Origin: an uncultured Verrucomicrobiae bacterium
GTDB taxonomy: Bacteria > Verrucomicrobiota > Verrucomicrobiia > Limisphaerales > AAA164-E04
Reading direction: 5' to 3'
Length of the DNA: 64,000 nucleotides
NCBI GenBank assembly: GCA_951813855.1
Contig: OX638380.1
Coordinates: forward strand, 1,318,876-1,382,875
A program made the translations under genes and the position numbers. Under the pieces are notes generated by a model. It did no database searches. It had not been told where the DNA came from and saw only the letters and a program-made list of their open reading frames with translations. Shown piece by piece: positions 26,115-34,763 of the stretch. Within the stretch, counting starts at the first letter, position 1. Each line of letters opens with the position of its first letter.

Positions 26115-28031
26115 CTAGTTGAAATCATCGAAATAATCCCGAACTCCACGCTGAAAAGCGCGCGGGATCTTTTCCTGATTCAGGGCGCTCTGGGCCTCCT
26201 GCTGGGCCGCGGAAATAGCCTCCTCGACCTGAACGCGGCTCTCGCCCTTGAGGTTGACGCCCCGCAAGGTAATGCTCGGCATCGGCCCTCCCGGCGTAAA
26301 CTTGCCGCGCACCTTGGTCGGGATCATGCCTTCGGTGCCCGGACCCTGTCCGCGGTCGGTGTGGCCTCGGCTTTCCATGTCGGGACGCTGAATCCCGGAA
26401 TTATCCCACCGTTGGGCCAGGTCGGGATCGAAATCCTTCCACATCTGATTACCGTCGGCCCAGGTCCCGACTCCGCGGGAACTCAAGCCATTGCCTGTGC
26501 CGCCGCCCTGGCAAGCGCCCCACCCTTGGCAATTGCCGACCGACTGTTGCGCAATCTCGCAAGCCTTCAGAGTATCCAGCAAAGATTGCATATCCCCGTA
26601 CTCTTCCATTAGCCGTTTCAGTTCCTCGGCCGCCTGCTGCAGCGACTCAGCCGACGCCTGACGGTTGCCGGTTTCGCCTTGCTGCAAGGCTTGCCGCAAC
26701 AAAGCCTGGCACTGGCCGTAACCACCCGCCGGATCCAAGGCTTCGCTCACCTCTTGCAAAATCTTGCGAATCTCTTCGCCATCGGTCCCTTCGCGCATCT
26801 TGCGGATCATCTCCTGAAGGTTCTGATAGGCCGTCGACACTTGGCCTTTTTCCAATTGCTCGCCGAGGTCGCGTCCCGCTTGCTCTTGCTGCGTCTGCAT
26901 CCGGTGCAGCGCCTTGGCCATCTCCAACATCTTCTCCAGATCGACCTGGGCCGAATCCAACATCTCGGCGACCCGATCGTATTCGCCTTGTTGAAACGCC
27001 GCCATCGCCAGGTCGAGATCCGGCAGGGAGAGTCCCTGATCCTGGGACAACTGCATGAGATTTGCCAAATCCGCTCCCATCTGTTGACTCAAATCCGGAG
27101 TCGTGCCCGCTTCGCCCGTCGGCATATCGGCAGCCGAGCCACGCAATTGATCCAAGCGTTTTTTCAGGGCTTTCAGGGCGTCGAGGTCAGCCGAATTGCC
27201 CCCCATCCGCTCTTGCAAGCGGTCGATTTTCCGTTGCAACTCGGCGTCCCCGCCCGTCGCCCCCGTGGCGCTCCGGGACGCTTGACGGATGCGCCGGAAC
27301 GCTTCGGGATTTTCCAGGCTCTGGGCCTGTTCCTTCAAGCGGTCGGTTACGTTCGAAATACGTTCCAGGGCGTCCGCTCGAGTCAGTTTGATCTTCTGCA
27401 AATCCGCCCCCAATTCCTCGACGGACCGCATGGCCTGTTCGGTGGGCTTCAGTGCCGGTTCCCGGTACTGAAGCACGGTTTTCGCGTGGTGCTCCAGGCG
27501 CGTGCCGGCGTCCTTAATGATTTCGGCTTGCTTCCGTTCGTCCAACATTCGCTGGCTCCGGTATTCCGGAACGAACCCGAGAGTCACGCCGACGAACAAC
27601 AGGAGCACGGTCCAGCGAGCGACCCGAGGCAACCGGTATTGCAGGACGGAACCTAACGACGCCCGAGATACCGACCGGGCTCCCTCCCGCAACAGCACGC
27701 CGCCCCACGACTCCGACGATTGAAATTCGATCGCGGCGCTCAATCGTTCCTTGAGCGCCAGCTCGTTATCCACCCACTTGGCGGTATCCAACGGCGAGTC
27801 CTTTTTCCACCAGCCCCAGACGAACCCCACCGGCATCAACCCGCAAGCTCCCAAACCGATGGCGCAAAGCGCGGCGAAGGGCACGGGCAGCAATTTGAAC
27901 GCGACCAAGGCCAGCAACCAGATCGCCGACGCCGCAAACACGCCCCACAAGAGTCCGTTCCAAGCTCTCGACCAACGTCGATGTCGAGCGGCCCGGGCCA
28001 AGACCGTTCGAATTTTTTGTAAATCGCTCAT
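26115..28031 (-). CDS. Membrane-anchored coiled-coil protein (DUF4175-like), MoxR partner
   Basis: A 638-residue protein. Two hydrophobic segments near residues 25-75 (LLWGVFAASAIWLLALVAFKLLP, then LCAIGLGACGLMPVGFVW) and one near 138-156 (TVLLLFVGVTLGFVP) anchor it. Residues ~160-520 are long Gln/Glu/Leu-rich helices, probably coiled coil (EQAMRSVEELGADLQKIK, LEKMLEMAKALHRMQTQQEQ). A Gly-rich linker (NCQGWGACQGGGTGNG) precedes the C-terminal ~120 residues. It resembles the DUF4175-type protein commonly found beside MoxR in this superphylum. ATG at 28031. Confidence 0.75.
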   Translation of the reverse strand: MSDLQKIRTVLARAARHRRWSRAWNGLLWGVFAASAIWLLALVAFKLLPVPFAALCAIGLGACGLMPVGFVWGWWKKDSPLDTAKWVDNELALKERLSAAIEFQSSESWGGVLLREGARSVSRASLGSVLQYRLPRVARWTVLLLFVGVTLGFVPEYRSQRMLDERKQAEIIKDAGTRLEHHAKTVLQYREPALKPTEQAMRSVEELGADLQKIKLTRADALERISNVTDRLKEQAQSLENPEAFRRIRQASRSATGATGGDAELQRKIDRLQERMGGNSADLDALKALKKRLDQLRGSAADMPTGEAGTTPDLSQQMGADLANLMQLSQDQGLSLPDLDLAMAAFQQGEYDRVAEMLDSAQVDLEKMLEMAKALHRMQTQQEQAGRDLGEQLEKGQVSTAYQNLQEMIRKMREGTDGEEIRKILQEVSEALDPAGGYGQCQALLRQALQQGETGNRQASAESLQQAAEELKRLMEEYGDMQSLLDTLKACEIAQQSVGNCQGWGACQGGGTGNGLSSRGVGTWADGNQMWKDFDPDLAQRWDNSGIQRPDMESRGHTDRGQGPGTEGMIPTKVRGKFTPGGPMPSITLRGVNLKGESRVQVEEAISAAQQEAQSALNQEKIPRAFQRGVRDYFDDFN

Positions 28032-28094
28032 CAGTTGCCTCCTAGTTAATCGCCGCCTTCCGTCAGGCCGACCGTTGCCGAGGGTAACATAGTA

Positions 28095-28868
28095 TCAGGG
28101 TAAATCCAAATGATGCACCAATAAATTCCTCCAAGCCACCGGCCCGTGATCGCCTTGCAGCAACAACGGGCCCCAAGGACGCTCGTCCTCGTAGGCCGCC
28201 GACCGGGTCGGCCCGCTCACTTCGACGTTTTCGTGAATCAACACTCCGTTATGAGTCACGCTGACGAACCGCGCGTTCTCGAACTTCTGTCCGGTTTCGT
28301 CGAAACGGGGCGCCCGAAACACGATATCGAACCGCTGCCACTCGCCGGCCGGCAAGGAGGCGTTGATGCGAGGCTTCTTGCCCTCGAATCCCTTGCCGTC
28401 CGCCCACCGCTCGTAGATGCCGCCGCAATCGCCGAAAGTCAGTTCGTAATTACCCCAACTATCGAGAATCTGCACTTCGTAACGTCCCTGCAAATAGACT
28501 CCGGAATTAGAACCCTTCGGCACCTGAAACTCCAGATGAATCTCCGCGTCCCGGTGTTCGGACAAAGACATCAAGTGAGTCGTTCGTCCGGTTTCGCCGT
28601 TCACCAGCACTCCTAGCCCCTCGGTCATTTGAAACCGGGAAGGGTCCGCCTCGTGGAGTCCTACCGACGCCACCGTTTTCCAATCGCCGGACGGACTGCG
28701 CCAGCCCGACAAATCGCTGCCGTCGAAGATCGCCTCATACTGCGGCAAGGAAACCACCGCCACCCCCGGATTGGGTTCCGGCTGGCTGCATCCCGAGCCC
28801 AAGAGCAAACCCGTCAGCGCCGCAAGGCACCAACGCTCTGGCCGAAATGATTGCCTCCCACGACTCAT
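28095..28868 (-). CDS. DUF1080 (3-keto-disaccharide hydrolase domain) lipoprotein
   Basis: A 257-residue protein. The N-terminus LAALTGLLLGSGCSQPEPN holds a lipobox (LGSGC), so it is probably a lipoprotein. The DUF1080 jelly-roll fold is shown by YEAIFDGSDLSGWRS, HLEFQVPKGSNSGVYLQGRYEVQILDSWG, CGGIYERWADG, AGEWQRFDIVFRAPRF and GPLLLQGDHGPVAWRNLLVHHL. The domain is named for enzymes splitting 3-keto-glycosides and is very common in Verrucomicrobiota and Planctomycetota catabolic clusters. It is 63 bp downstream of the membrane coiled-coil gene's start, on the same strand but likely a separate transcript. Confidence 0.9.
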   Translation of the reverse strand: MSRGRQSFRPERWCLAALTGLLLGSGCSQPEPNPGVAVVSLPQYEAIFDGSDLSGWRSPSGDWKTVASVGLHEADPSRFQMTEGLGVLVNGETGRTTHLMSLSEHRDAEIHLEFQVPKGSNSGVYLQGRYEVQILDSWGNYELTFGDCGGIYERWADGKGFEGKKPRINASLPAGEWQRFDIVFRAPRFDETGQKFENARFVSVTHNGVLIHENVEVSGPTRSAAYEDERPWGPLLLQGDHGPVAWRNLLVHHLDLP

Positions 28869-29233
28869 TCCGGTCCACGATAGCCCATTCCGTAAATATT
28901 GGCAACGACAAACGCAGCGACCTATCCGTGGCGAAAACCGCCGAACTTGCGCCTCGAATCGGTGATCGGAAGCTTTTGGCCTGGTCCCGCAACCCGCCGG
29001 ATTCCTTCTCCCGGTTAAACCATCGGTGAAGTCGCCGGTTCCTCAAGTTAATAGACCCACCGGCCGTCGAAGCCGGCCCGGACGATATCCGAACCCGATC
29101 CGCCCGAGGATCGCCGGCCACGCGGCATTCGGCTCGCCGAATGCCGTGCCTGACCGGAGCGGATTCGAGTCGACGTCATCCGGGTTCGATCGGGTTCCGG
29201 TTCCCGACAACCCGGCAGATGAGGAAGAACCAT
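28869..29233. other. Intergenic, no gene seen
   Basis: About 365 bp between the DUF1080 lipoprotein start and the IS21 remnant. Small open frames only; nothing recognisable. Confidence 0.5.
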
Positions 29234-29920
29234 TCACGTTCCCCCGCGGCGCCTCGCTCCGGCTAACGCGCGTACGGAGGTACGGTCGATAAGTGCGTTG
29301 GAAGCGACTCGCCTTTCCAGGCCCCTTCCGATCGACGGCCGGCCGCGGGCCGGTAACCACGAAGGCAAATCATCCCGGCAAAAAGCCGGGCCAGATCCAG
29401 GGCGGCCGCCGACGGAAAAACGAACGGTTCTTCGAAACTCGGCAAGCGAAGCCGAAAACTCCCCTTCGACGAAAACTAATGCTCCAGCCATTCGGGAGAA
29501 TCGTCCGCAACGGCAGAATCGGTGCCAGGGGTTGAAAATTACGGCTTCTGAGGCATAGACTTCCTCGTCCGGACCGTAGTCGAGGCGCCCCGTGCTGATT
29601 CTCCGTTCCAAGGTGCGACGATATTGAGTCCGGTACTCGGGCACCCGTTCGAGCAGGTAATCATGCACCCTCGCCGCCTGAATCTCGGGATTCCGTTGCA
29701 ACAACGGCACGGTGACGGAGTCGAAGAAAGGTTCGAGGGGATCGGGTCGGGTACTTTTTTTGGGAGCGGGTATTTTGAAAATAAAGTCCGGGTCGGCGAT
29801 AATCCGATAGCCGGCCCATTCACTGAACCCGGCTCGGGCGGCGGCGGCTTTCAAGGAATGAGATTCCGACAAATCCAGAAAAAGCGGCTTTGTCGCGAGC
29901 GGAATACGTTTACCGGGCAT
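29234..29920 (-). pseudogene. IS21-family IstA transposase remnant
   Basis: The first ~120 codons look like an IS21 IstA N-terminus: AAAARAGFSEWAGYRI (HTH), RPDPLEPFFDSVTVPLLQRNPEIQAARVHDYLLERVPEYRTQYRRTLERRI. After GPDEEVYASEA the sequence leaves the family, then RMAGALVFVEGEFSASLAEFRRTVRFSVGG resembles the later core region out of register. The catalytic acidic residues and the downstream istB helper gene are missing. Read as a decayed fragment with internal deletions; no terminal repeats were found. Confidence 0.65.
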
Positions 29921-30077
29921 ACGAATCTTTCCCCAGTCCGATCGGGCGGCAAGTTTACCGCCGTGCGGCGAAAAAAAACAGTCGAAAATCGATTGCCGAT
30001 CAACCGGACGCGGCTCAAGCCGTTATATTACCGTTGTCTTGACGGCCCCAGTCGGGATTAATACCCGGGAACTATTG

Positions 30078-31616
30078 ATGACTGCCTCGATAAAAACCTG
30101 TTTGGCCGGTTTCGCCACGGTGGGACTGTGCTGGTCGCTCGCCGTCCGAGCCGCCGGCGGCTCGCCGGCGTTGCCCAATATCCTATTGATTCTGGCCGAC
30201 GATCTCGGGTACGGCGATGTCGGTTGCTACAACGATCAGAGCAAAGTTCCGACTCCGCATCTGGATCGGCTGGCCAGCGAAGGCCTCCGATTTACCGACG
30301 CCCACAGCCCCTCCACCGTATGCACGCCGACCCGCTACAGTTTGTTGACCGGAAGGATGGCTTTCCGCAACGGCATGAGAGGCGTGTTCACCGGCGCCGG
30401 CGGACCGTGCCTGATCGAAGAAAACCGAATTACGCTGCCCTCGTTGCTGCAGGACCAGGGATACGTCACGGCGCTCATCGGCAAGTGGCACGTCGGCATG
30501 ACCTTTTTCGATCGCCAAGGCGAAGCCATCCATGAAAACGGCCTCGAGGCCGTCAAACGAATCGACTGGAACCGAACCATACCCGACGGCCCGGTCCACC
30601 GCGGATTCGACCATTTTTTCGGCACCGCCTGTTGTCCGACCACGGACTGGCTCTACGCCTACATCGAAAACGATCGCATACCCGTTCCTCCTACCCGGAT
30701 CGTCGATCGGACCCCTTTGCCCAAGCATCCCTACTCCCGGGACAACCGTCCGGGCCTGATCGCTCCGGATTTCGATCTCGAGGAAGTGGATGTGCTGTTT
30801 CTCGAAAAGAGCGTTCGCTTCCTGGAAGATCACGTTCGCCAGCGTCCGGAACGTCCATTCTTTCTCTTTCATTCCGCCCAAGCGGTTCATTTGCCGTCCT
30901 TCCCCGGAGAGGCTTTCAAAGGGAAAACGGACGCCGGGCCCCATGGCGACTTCATTTTCGAATTCGATTACATCGTCGGCGAGTTACTGAAAACCCTGCG
31001 CCGTCTGGACCTGGCCGATAATACCCTCGTTATCGTCACCAGCGACAACGGGCCCGAAGTCACGTCCATCTACCACATGCGCCAGACGTTCGATCACGAC
31101 GGGGCCCGGCCTTGGCGCGGCGTGAAACGAGACAACTGGGAAGGCGGTCACCGGGTTCCCCTGATCATGCGCTGGCCCGGCCGCATCCCCAACGGAACGC
31201 AAACGGATCAAACCGTTTGCCTCACCGACCTGATGGCCACTTGCGCCGAATTAACGGACTTTCAGCTGCCACGAAACGCCGGTGAAGACAGTATCAGTTT
31301 GGTCCCCCTCTTCACGAACCCGGATACGCCGGTTCGAACCTGGACTTTGCACCAAACGATTTCGCTCGCTCTCGCCATTAGAAAAGGCCAATGGAAATAC
31401 CTTGATCACCGAGGATCCGGGGGTAACAACTATACGCGGCGGCAACTGTCGCCGTTCGCCTTGGAAGAAACCGAACCCGATGCTCCGGGACAACTCTACG
31501 ATTTGGAGAAAGATCCCGGCGAAACCACCAACCTTTACTTCCGGCATCCCGAGATCGTCGCCGCCATGAAAAACCAACTCGAGGAATTTCGGCGCACCGG
31601 CCGCAGCGCCCCCTGA
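30078..31616 (+). CDS. Type I sulfatase (formylglycine-dependent)
   Basis: A 512-residue secreted sulfatase. Signal peptide residues 1-~25 (CLAGFATVGLCWSLAVRAA). Metal-binding LILADDLGYGDVGCY comes at 37-51, then the modification motif C82-T-P-T-R, where the cysteine is turned into formylglycine. Later VTSDNGPEVTSIYH and the lysine-bearing KRDNWEGGHRVPLIMRWPG fit family active-site segments. The substrate is unknown; sulfated polysaccharide is likely from the family and context. The last ~550 bp plus downstream DNA occur again at 46.8-48.0 kb. The ATG at 30078 directly precedes the signal peptide; a GTG/TTG extension to 30039 is not needed. Confidence 0.93.
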   Translation: MTASIKTCLAGFATVGLCWSLAVRAAGGSPALPNILLILADDLGYGDVGCYNDQSKVPTPHLDRLASEGLRFTDAHSPSTVCTPTRYSLLTGRMAFRNGMRGVFTGAGGPCLIEENRITLPSLLQDQGYVTALIGKWHVGMTFFDRQGEAIHENGLEAVKRIDWNRTIPDGPVHRGFDHFFGTACCPTTDWLYAYIENDRIPVPPTRIVDRTPLPKHPYSRDNRPGLIAPDFDLEEVDVLFLEKSVRFLEDHVRQRPERPFFLFHSAQAVHLPSFPGEAFKGKTDAGPHGDFIFEFDYIVGELLKTLRRLDLADNTLVIVTSDNGPEVTSIYHMRQTFDHDGARPWRGVKRDNWEGGHRVPLIMRWPGRIPNGTQTDQTVCLTDLMATCAELTDFQLPRNAGEDSISLVPLFTNPDTPVRTWTLHQTISLALAIRKGQWKYLDHRGSGGNNYTRRQLSPFALEETEPDAPGQLYDLEKDPGETTNLYFRHPEIVAAMKNQLEEFRRTGRSAP

Positions 31617-32222
31617 AAATGAGATTCTCGCTCGGTCGGAAGATCCGCTCGTCACGGCCGGAGCGAGCGCCAGATCGAATCGCCCTCGTCCAACTAACGC
31701 ACCACACTTTTGCCGTCATCGAATCTGTCTCTATTCGGCTGCCAAGTGTGCCGTGCCCCCGTCGTCGATGCTCGTCCCGCCCGAATCCCAATCTCGCCGC
31801 TGCGGCCTATCACTTTCAAAACGACCGGTAAACCAAAAATTAATACCGAAACGAACCGGGGGCTCCTTCCGCCTAGGGGCAACCCTGATCTCCTCGAATC
31901 GCCGCCCTGCTTCCGTCCTCGCTTCAGCTCGACGGGTAAAGGACAAACATTCGGCGAAGCCGCCGTCCGATCCGCTCAATCGCGTTCCGTTCGAAATCCG
32001 TCACCCCGCCACCCGTTAGCGAAACCGGATTTGAGGAGGAAAAATGAATGAGCACGACCCTGAGGATAACGCCGAAACCAGCAATCGTCTCGATCGCCAC
32101 AATTCGAATAGTTTTCGGCAACCATTTCCGGCTTGACAATCATTCCCCAATCCACTAACTGGAGAGCGAAACCAAGCCTCTTGGTGAATCTACCGTCGAG
32201 GCGAATAGTCAGATAGATATTA
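31060..32222 (+). repeat. Segmental duplication, copy 1 (sulfatase 3' end plus downstream DNA)
   Basis: Nearly identical to 46812-47977, in the same orientation and collinear at an offset of about 15.75 kb, with almost no indels through the coding part. It covers the last ~185 codons of the sulfatase and ~600 bp of non-coding DNA. After ~32222 the match stops and AT-rich DNA begins; in the other copy a pseudopilin gene follows. Confidence 0.9.
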
Positions 32223-32783
32223 AATAATGTCAAGTCCCAAAGTTAAAAACCTTAATTGATCTCGATAAAGGTCAAAAAAAAATCAAATTAAATCGAACCA
32301 AATGCAGCAAATCCCACCGAAGGGGAAAACCCAGTAAAAACAAGAATTTTTCTCCTTCGTTGGAATTTGCTGATCAACCAAGGATGTCGGATGGAATAAG
32401 ATCACACACCTTCTGAAAGAAGCGAGACATGAAATCTTAGATAATGGGAATGAACCTTTTTCGTCAGATCGATCAGTTCAAAATGGCGTTCAAACCAGCT
32501 AACCAATTATGCCCATTTATCAGGTTAAAATCAAAAGTTAAATTTGAATCATAAACCAATAAATCAACCAATACGTTACAAAACAACAATTGAAATGCAA
32601 AGTAAATAAAAAAATTATTCCCTTGGGGCCAAACGCTAAAACAGCAAACTGTTAACTATAACCAAAATAAAAAAATGCAAACATAATAATTAAAAAAATC
32701 AGCAGTGCGAACACATTTTGAAATTATTTTGTGAAAGATTTAAAATCCGATTTAATTAATTAGGTTGTCGACACTTTGTCATT
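32223..32783. other. AT-rich non-coding stretch
   Basis: About 560 bp of strongly AT-rich DNA with poly-A runs between the duplication end and the 3' end of the 653-residue gene. No gene or hairpin terminator was convincing. The sudden change in composition marks an insertion boundary. Confidence 0.55.
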
Positions 32784-34745
32784 CTAAAGTCTGGTCAATA
32801 AATCATTCGCATGGATTCTAATTTGATGATTAGGGTCGTTTCTGATAATTAAGTCTAGCATGTTTATAATTATATCACGTTGATCATTCTTGCAAAAATC
32901 AAACATAAAATCAATCGACTTTAATCTCAACTCCCAGTCATTGATGATCGTATAGTCAAAAATAAAAGGGGTCAAAATATCAACTATCCTATGGTCAAAA
33001 AATAATTTTTGATCTATTAATGCAGAAATGGTCGGGCCGGAATCAATGAAATTTAATTTGTAAAAATATTGAATCAATAAATCCCTAGCTTCAGGAATAT
33101 TCATCTTGCCGACATGAAAAATTGCCTGATCAGCCAAGCTGCGATCATTCATCGTATTAACCAAATTCATTATTCTAGTTGCCGATTCAGGCAATTTAGA
33201 ATTTGAAAGTCCAGATATGTATGCTAAGTATTTGATATCGGCATCTAAATAGTTTTCATATTGGATCATTGAAGATAATAATTTCTTTTTTAAATCAGAA
33301 TTGCTCGTATTATTAATCATAACTCCGAAAATTGAAAGTGCTGATAGTTGTAAATTTAAATTTTTGTTATCAATGTCATATGGTGTCGCAATAAAACTGA
33401 AAATTGAATCTACCAACTTTTCGTTTGGGTTAGTGATATGTGACGAAGAAATAACTCCCCATAGTTGCATTTCGGAATCAGAGTTAGAAATAATATCAGA
33501 CAGCACATTTTGAGATTCTAAATTATTATTTTTAGCTATAGCATTGACCATTAATTGGGCTAATCTAATGTCATCTCTATTGGCATGGATCATTTCAATA
33601 TAATAATCATAGTCAGGCGATTCAGCTCTTAAAGCCTTAGATAATTGAGCGGATACAGAAAGATAATTTCTGTTATTTGTAATAATCAATCCATTTAAAT
33701 ATAATTCCAAATCATTCATGCTTAGAACGTCATCAAGATTATTTTTTGATCGCACTTCGTTTTGTATAAATATAGTTGATCTGTCATCAACCGACATGCT
33801 TGCATAGTTCTGCTTCATTGTTTGAAAATCGTCAAAACCGTTCTCTTTCAAAAGACTTGCAATGGTAAATGATTGATCTACCATTTTATCCTCGGAATAC
33901 CTGACTATAATATTTTTTTTCGATATGATTGCCTTGGAATCCATCAATGGTATTTGATAACATCTGAAAAATTTGCCATTTTTAATAATCCCTCTTTTTT
34001 CTGTAAATACAACTCGGTCCCTTCCTGTTATATCAACGATGCCAGCTAAATTTATTGGTGCCCTTATTAGATTATTAGGCGACACACGCAATATTCGTTG
34101 AATTATTCGGTCAAGGGTAAAACGTGATGGTACTGAATAAATAGTTTCGTATTCAGCAAAACTGTCGGAATAAACAGCTGTCCAACTGTTCCCTTGTCTA
34201 GTGCCAGCATCGGGAATTTCAAAAATTACACTGTGTAAAATATCATTCCATAACAACAATGAAACGGTAGAATTAAAAGGTCTTGCTTTTTGCTCTAATA
34301 ATTTACCTTTAATAGACACGCATACTAAAATTGATTGAGTTAACTCCTTAGCCAATTCATCATTTCCTTCAATATAAGGTTTAGAAATAAATTTGACACC
34401 TAACCATGATTTATCAGGCAAGACTTCTAATACTGTAAAATTAATTATTCCTGAAAAATCAACATCGACTAATTCATTGGTGAAGATAGTGCTTCGCTCT
34501 AATGAAAGATGATTGATTGTTTGAGAAACTTCAAGTTTTCTATCGAATTGCTGTCCCTGATAAAAAACGTATGAATTAGGAATAAAATCAACGGGATTTA
34601 ACTTGCTCCCTTTGATTGAATTTTGGACATTGGGAACATGTTCTTGAAAACTACTGTTGCGAGATATAATTTCGTTATGTATCTTCAGGAAAACAAGAGC
34701 GGTTAATAACGAAATAATAAAACCAAGGTAAATAATCTTTTTCAT
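32784..34745 (-). CDS. Exported/anchored 653-residue protein of unknown family with HEAT-like helical C-terminus
   Basis: No family recognised. An N-terminal hydrophobic segment (IIYLGFIISLLTALVFLKI) should be a signal or anchor. Residues ~55-270 look beta-rich (YVFYQGQQFDRKLEVSQTINHLSLER, FTVLEVLPDKSWLGVKFISKPY). Residues ~320-650 are helical repeats, HEAT/ARM-like (LSALSIFGVMINNTSNSDLKKKLLSSMIQY, ADQAIFHVGKMNIPEARDLLIQYFYKLN). A beta N-domain followed by a helical-repeat domain is loosely like vitellogenin-type lipid carriers; that is only a shape comparison. AT-rich coding, unlike neighbours on both sides. The gene starts 18 bp after the stop of the 871-residue gene, so they form an operon. 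Confidence 0.7.
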   Translation of the reverse strand: MKKIIYLGFIISLLTALVFLKIHNEIISRNSSFQEHVPNVQNSIKGSKLNPVDFIPNSYVFYQGQQFDRKLEVSQTINHLSLERSTIFTNELVDVDFSGIINFTVLEVLPDKSWLGVKFISKPYIEGNDELAKELTQSILVCVSIKGKLLEQKARPFNSTVSLLLWNDILHSVIFEIPDAGTRQGNSWTAVYSDSFAEYETIYSVPSRFTLDRIIQRILRVSPNNLIRAPINLAGIVDITGRDRVVFTEKRGIIKNGKFFRCYQIPLMDSKAIISKKNIIVRYSEDKMVDQSFTIASLLKENGFDDFQTMKQNYASMSVDDRSTIFIQNEVRSKNNLDDVLSMNDLELYLNGLIITNNRNYLSVSAQLSKALRAESPDYDYYIEMIHANRDDIRLAQLMVNAIAKNNNLESQNVLSDIISNSDSEMQLWGVISSSHITNPNEKLVDSIFSFIATPYDIDNKNLNLQLSALSIFGVMINNTSNSDLKKKLLSSMIQYENYLDADIKYLAYISGLSNSKLPESATRIMNLVNTMNDRSLADQAIFHVGKMNIPEARDLLIQYFYKLNFIDSGPTISALIDQKLFFDHRIVDILTPFIFDYTIINDWELRLKSIDFMFDFCKNDQRDIIINMLDLIIRNDPNHQIRIHANDLLTRL

Positions 34746-34763
34746 AATATCAAAAGAAATATC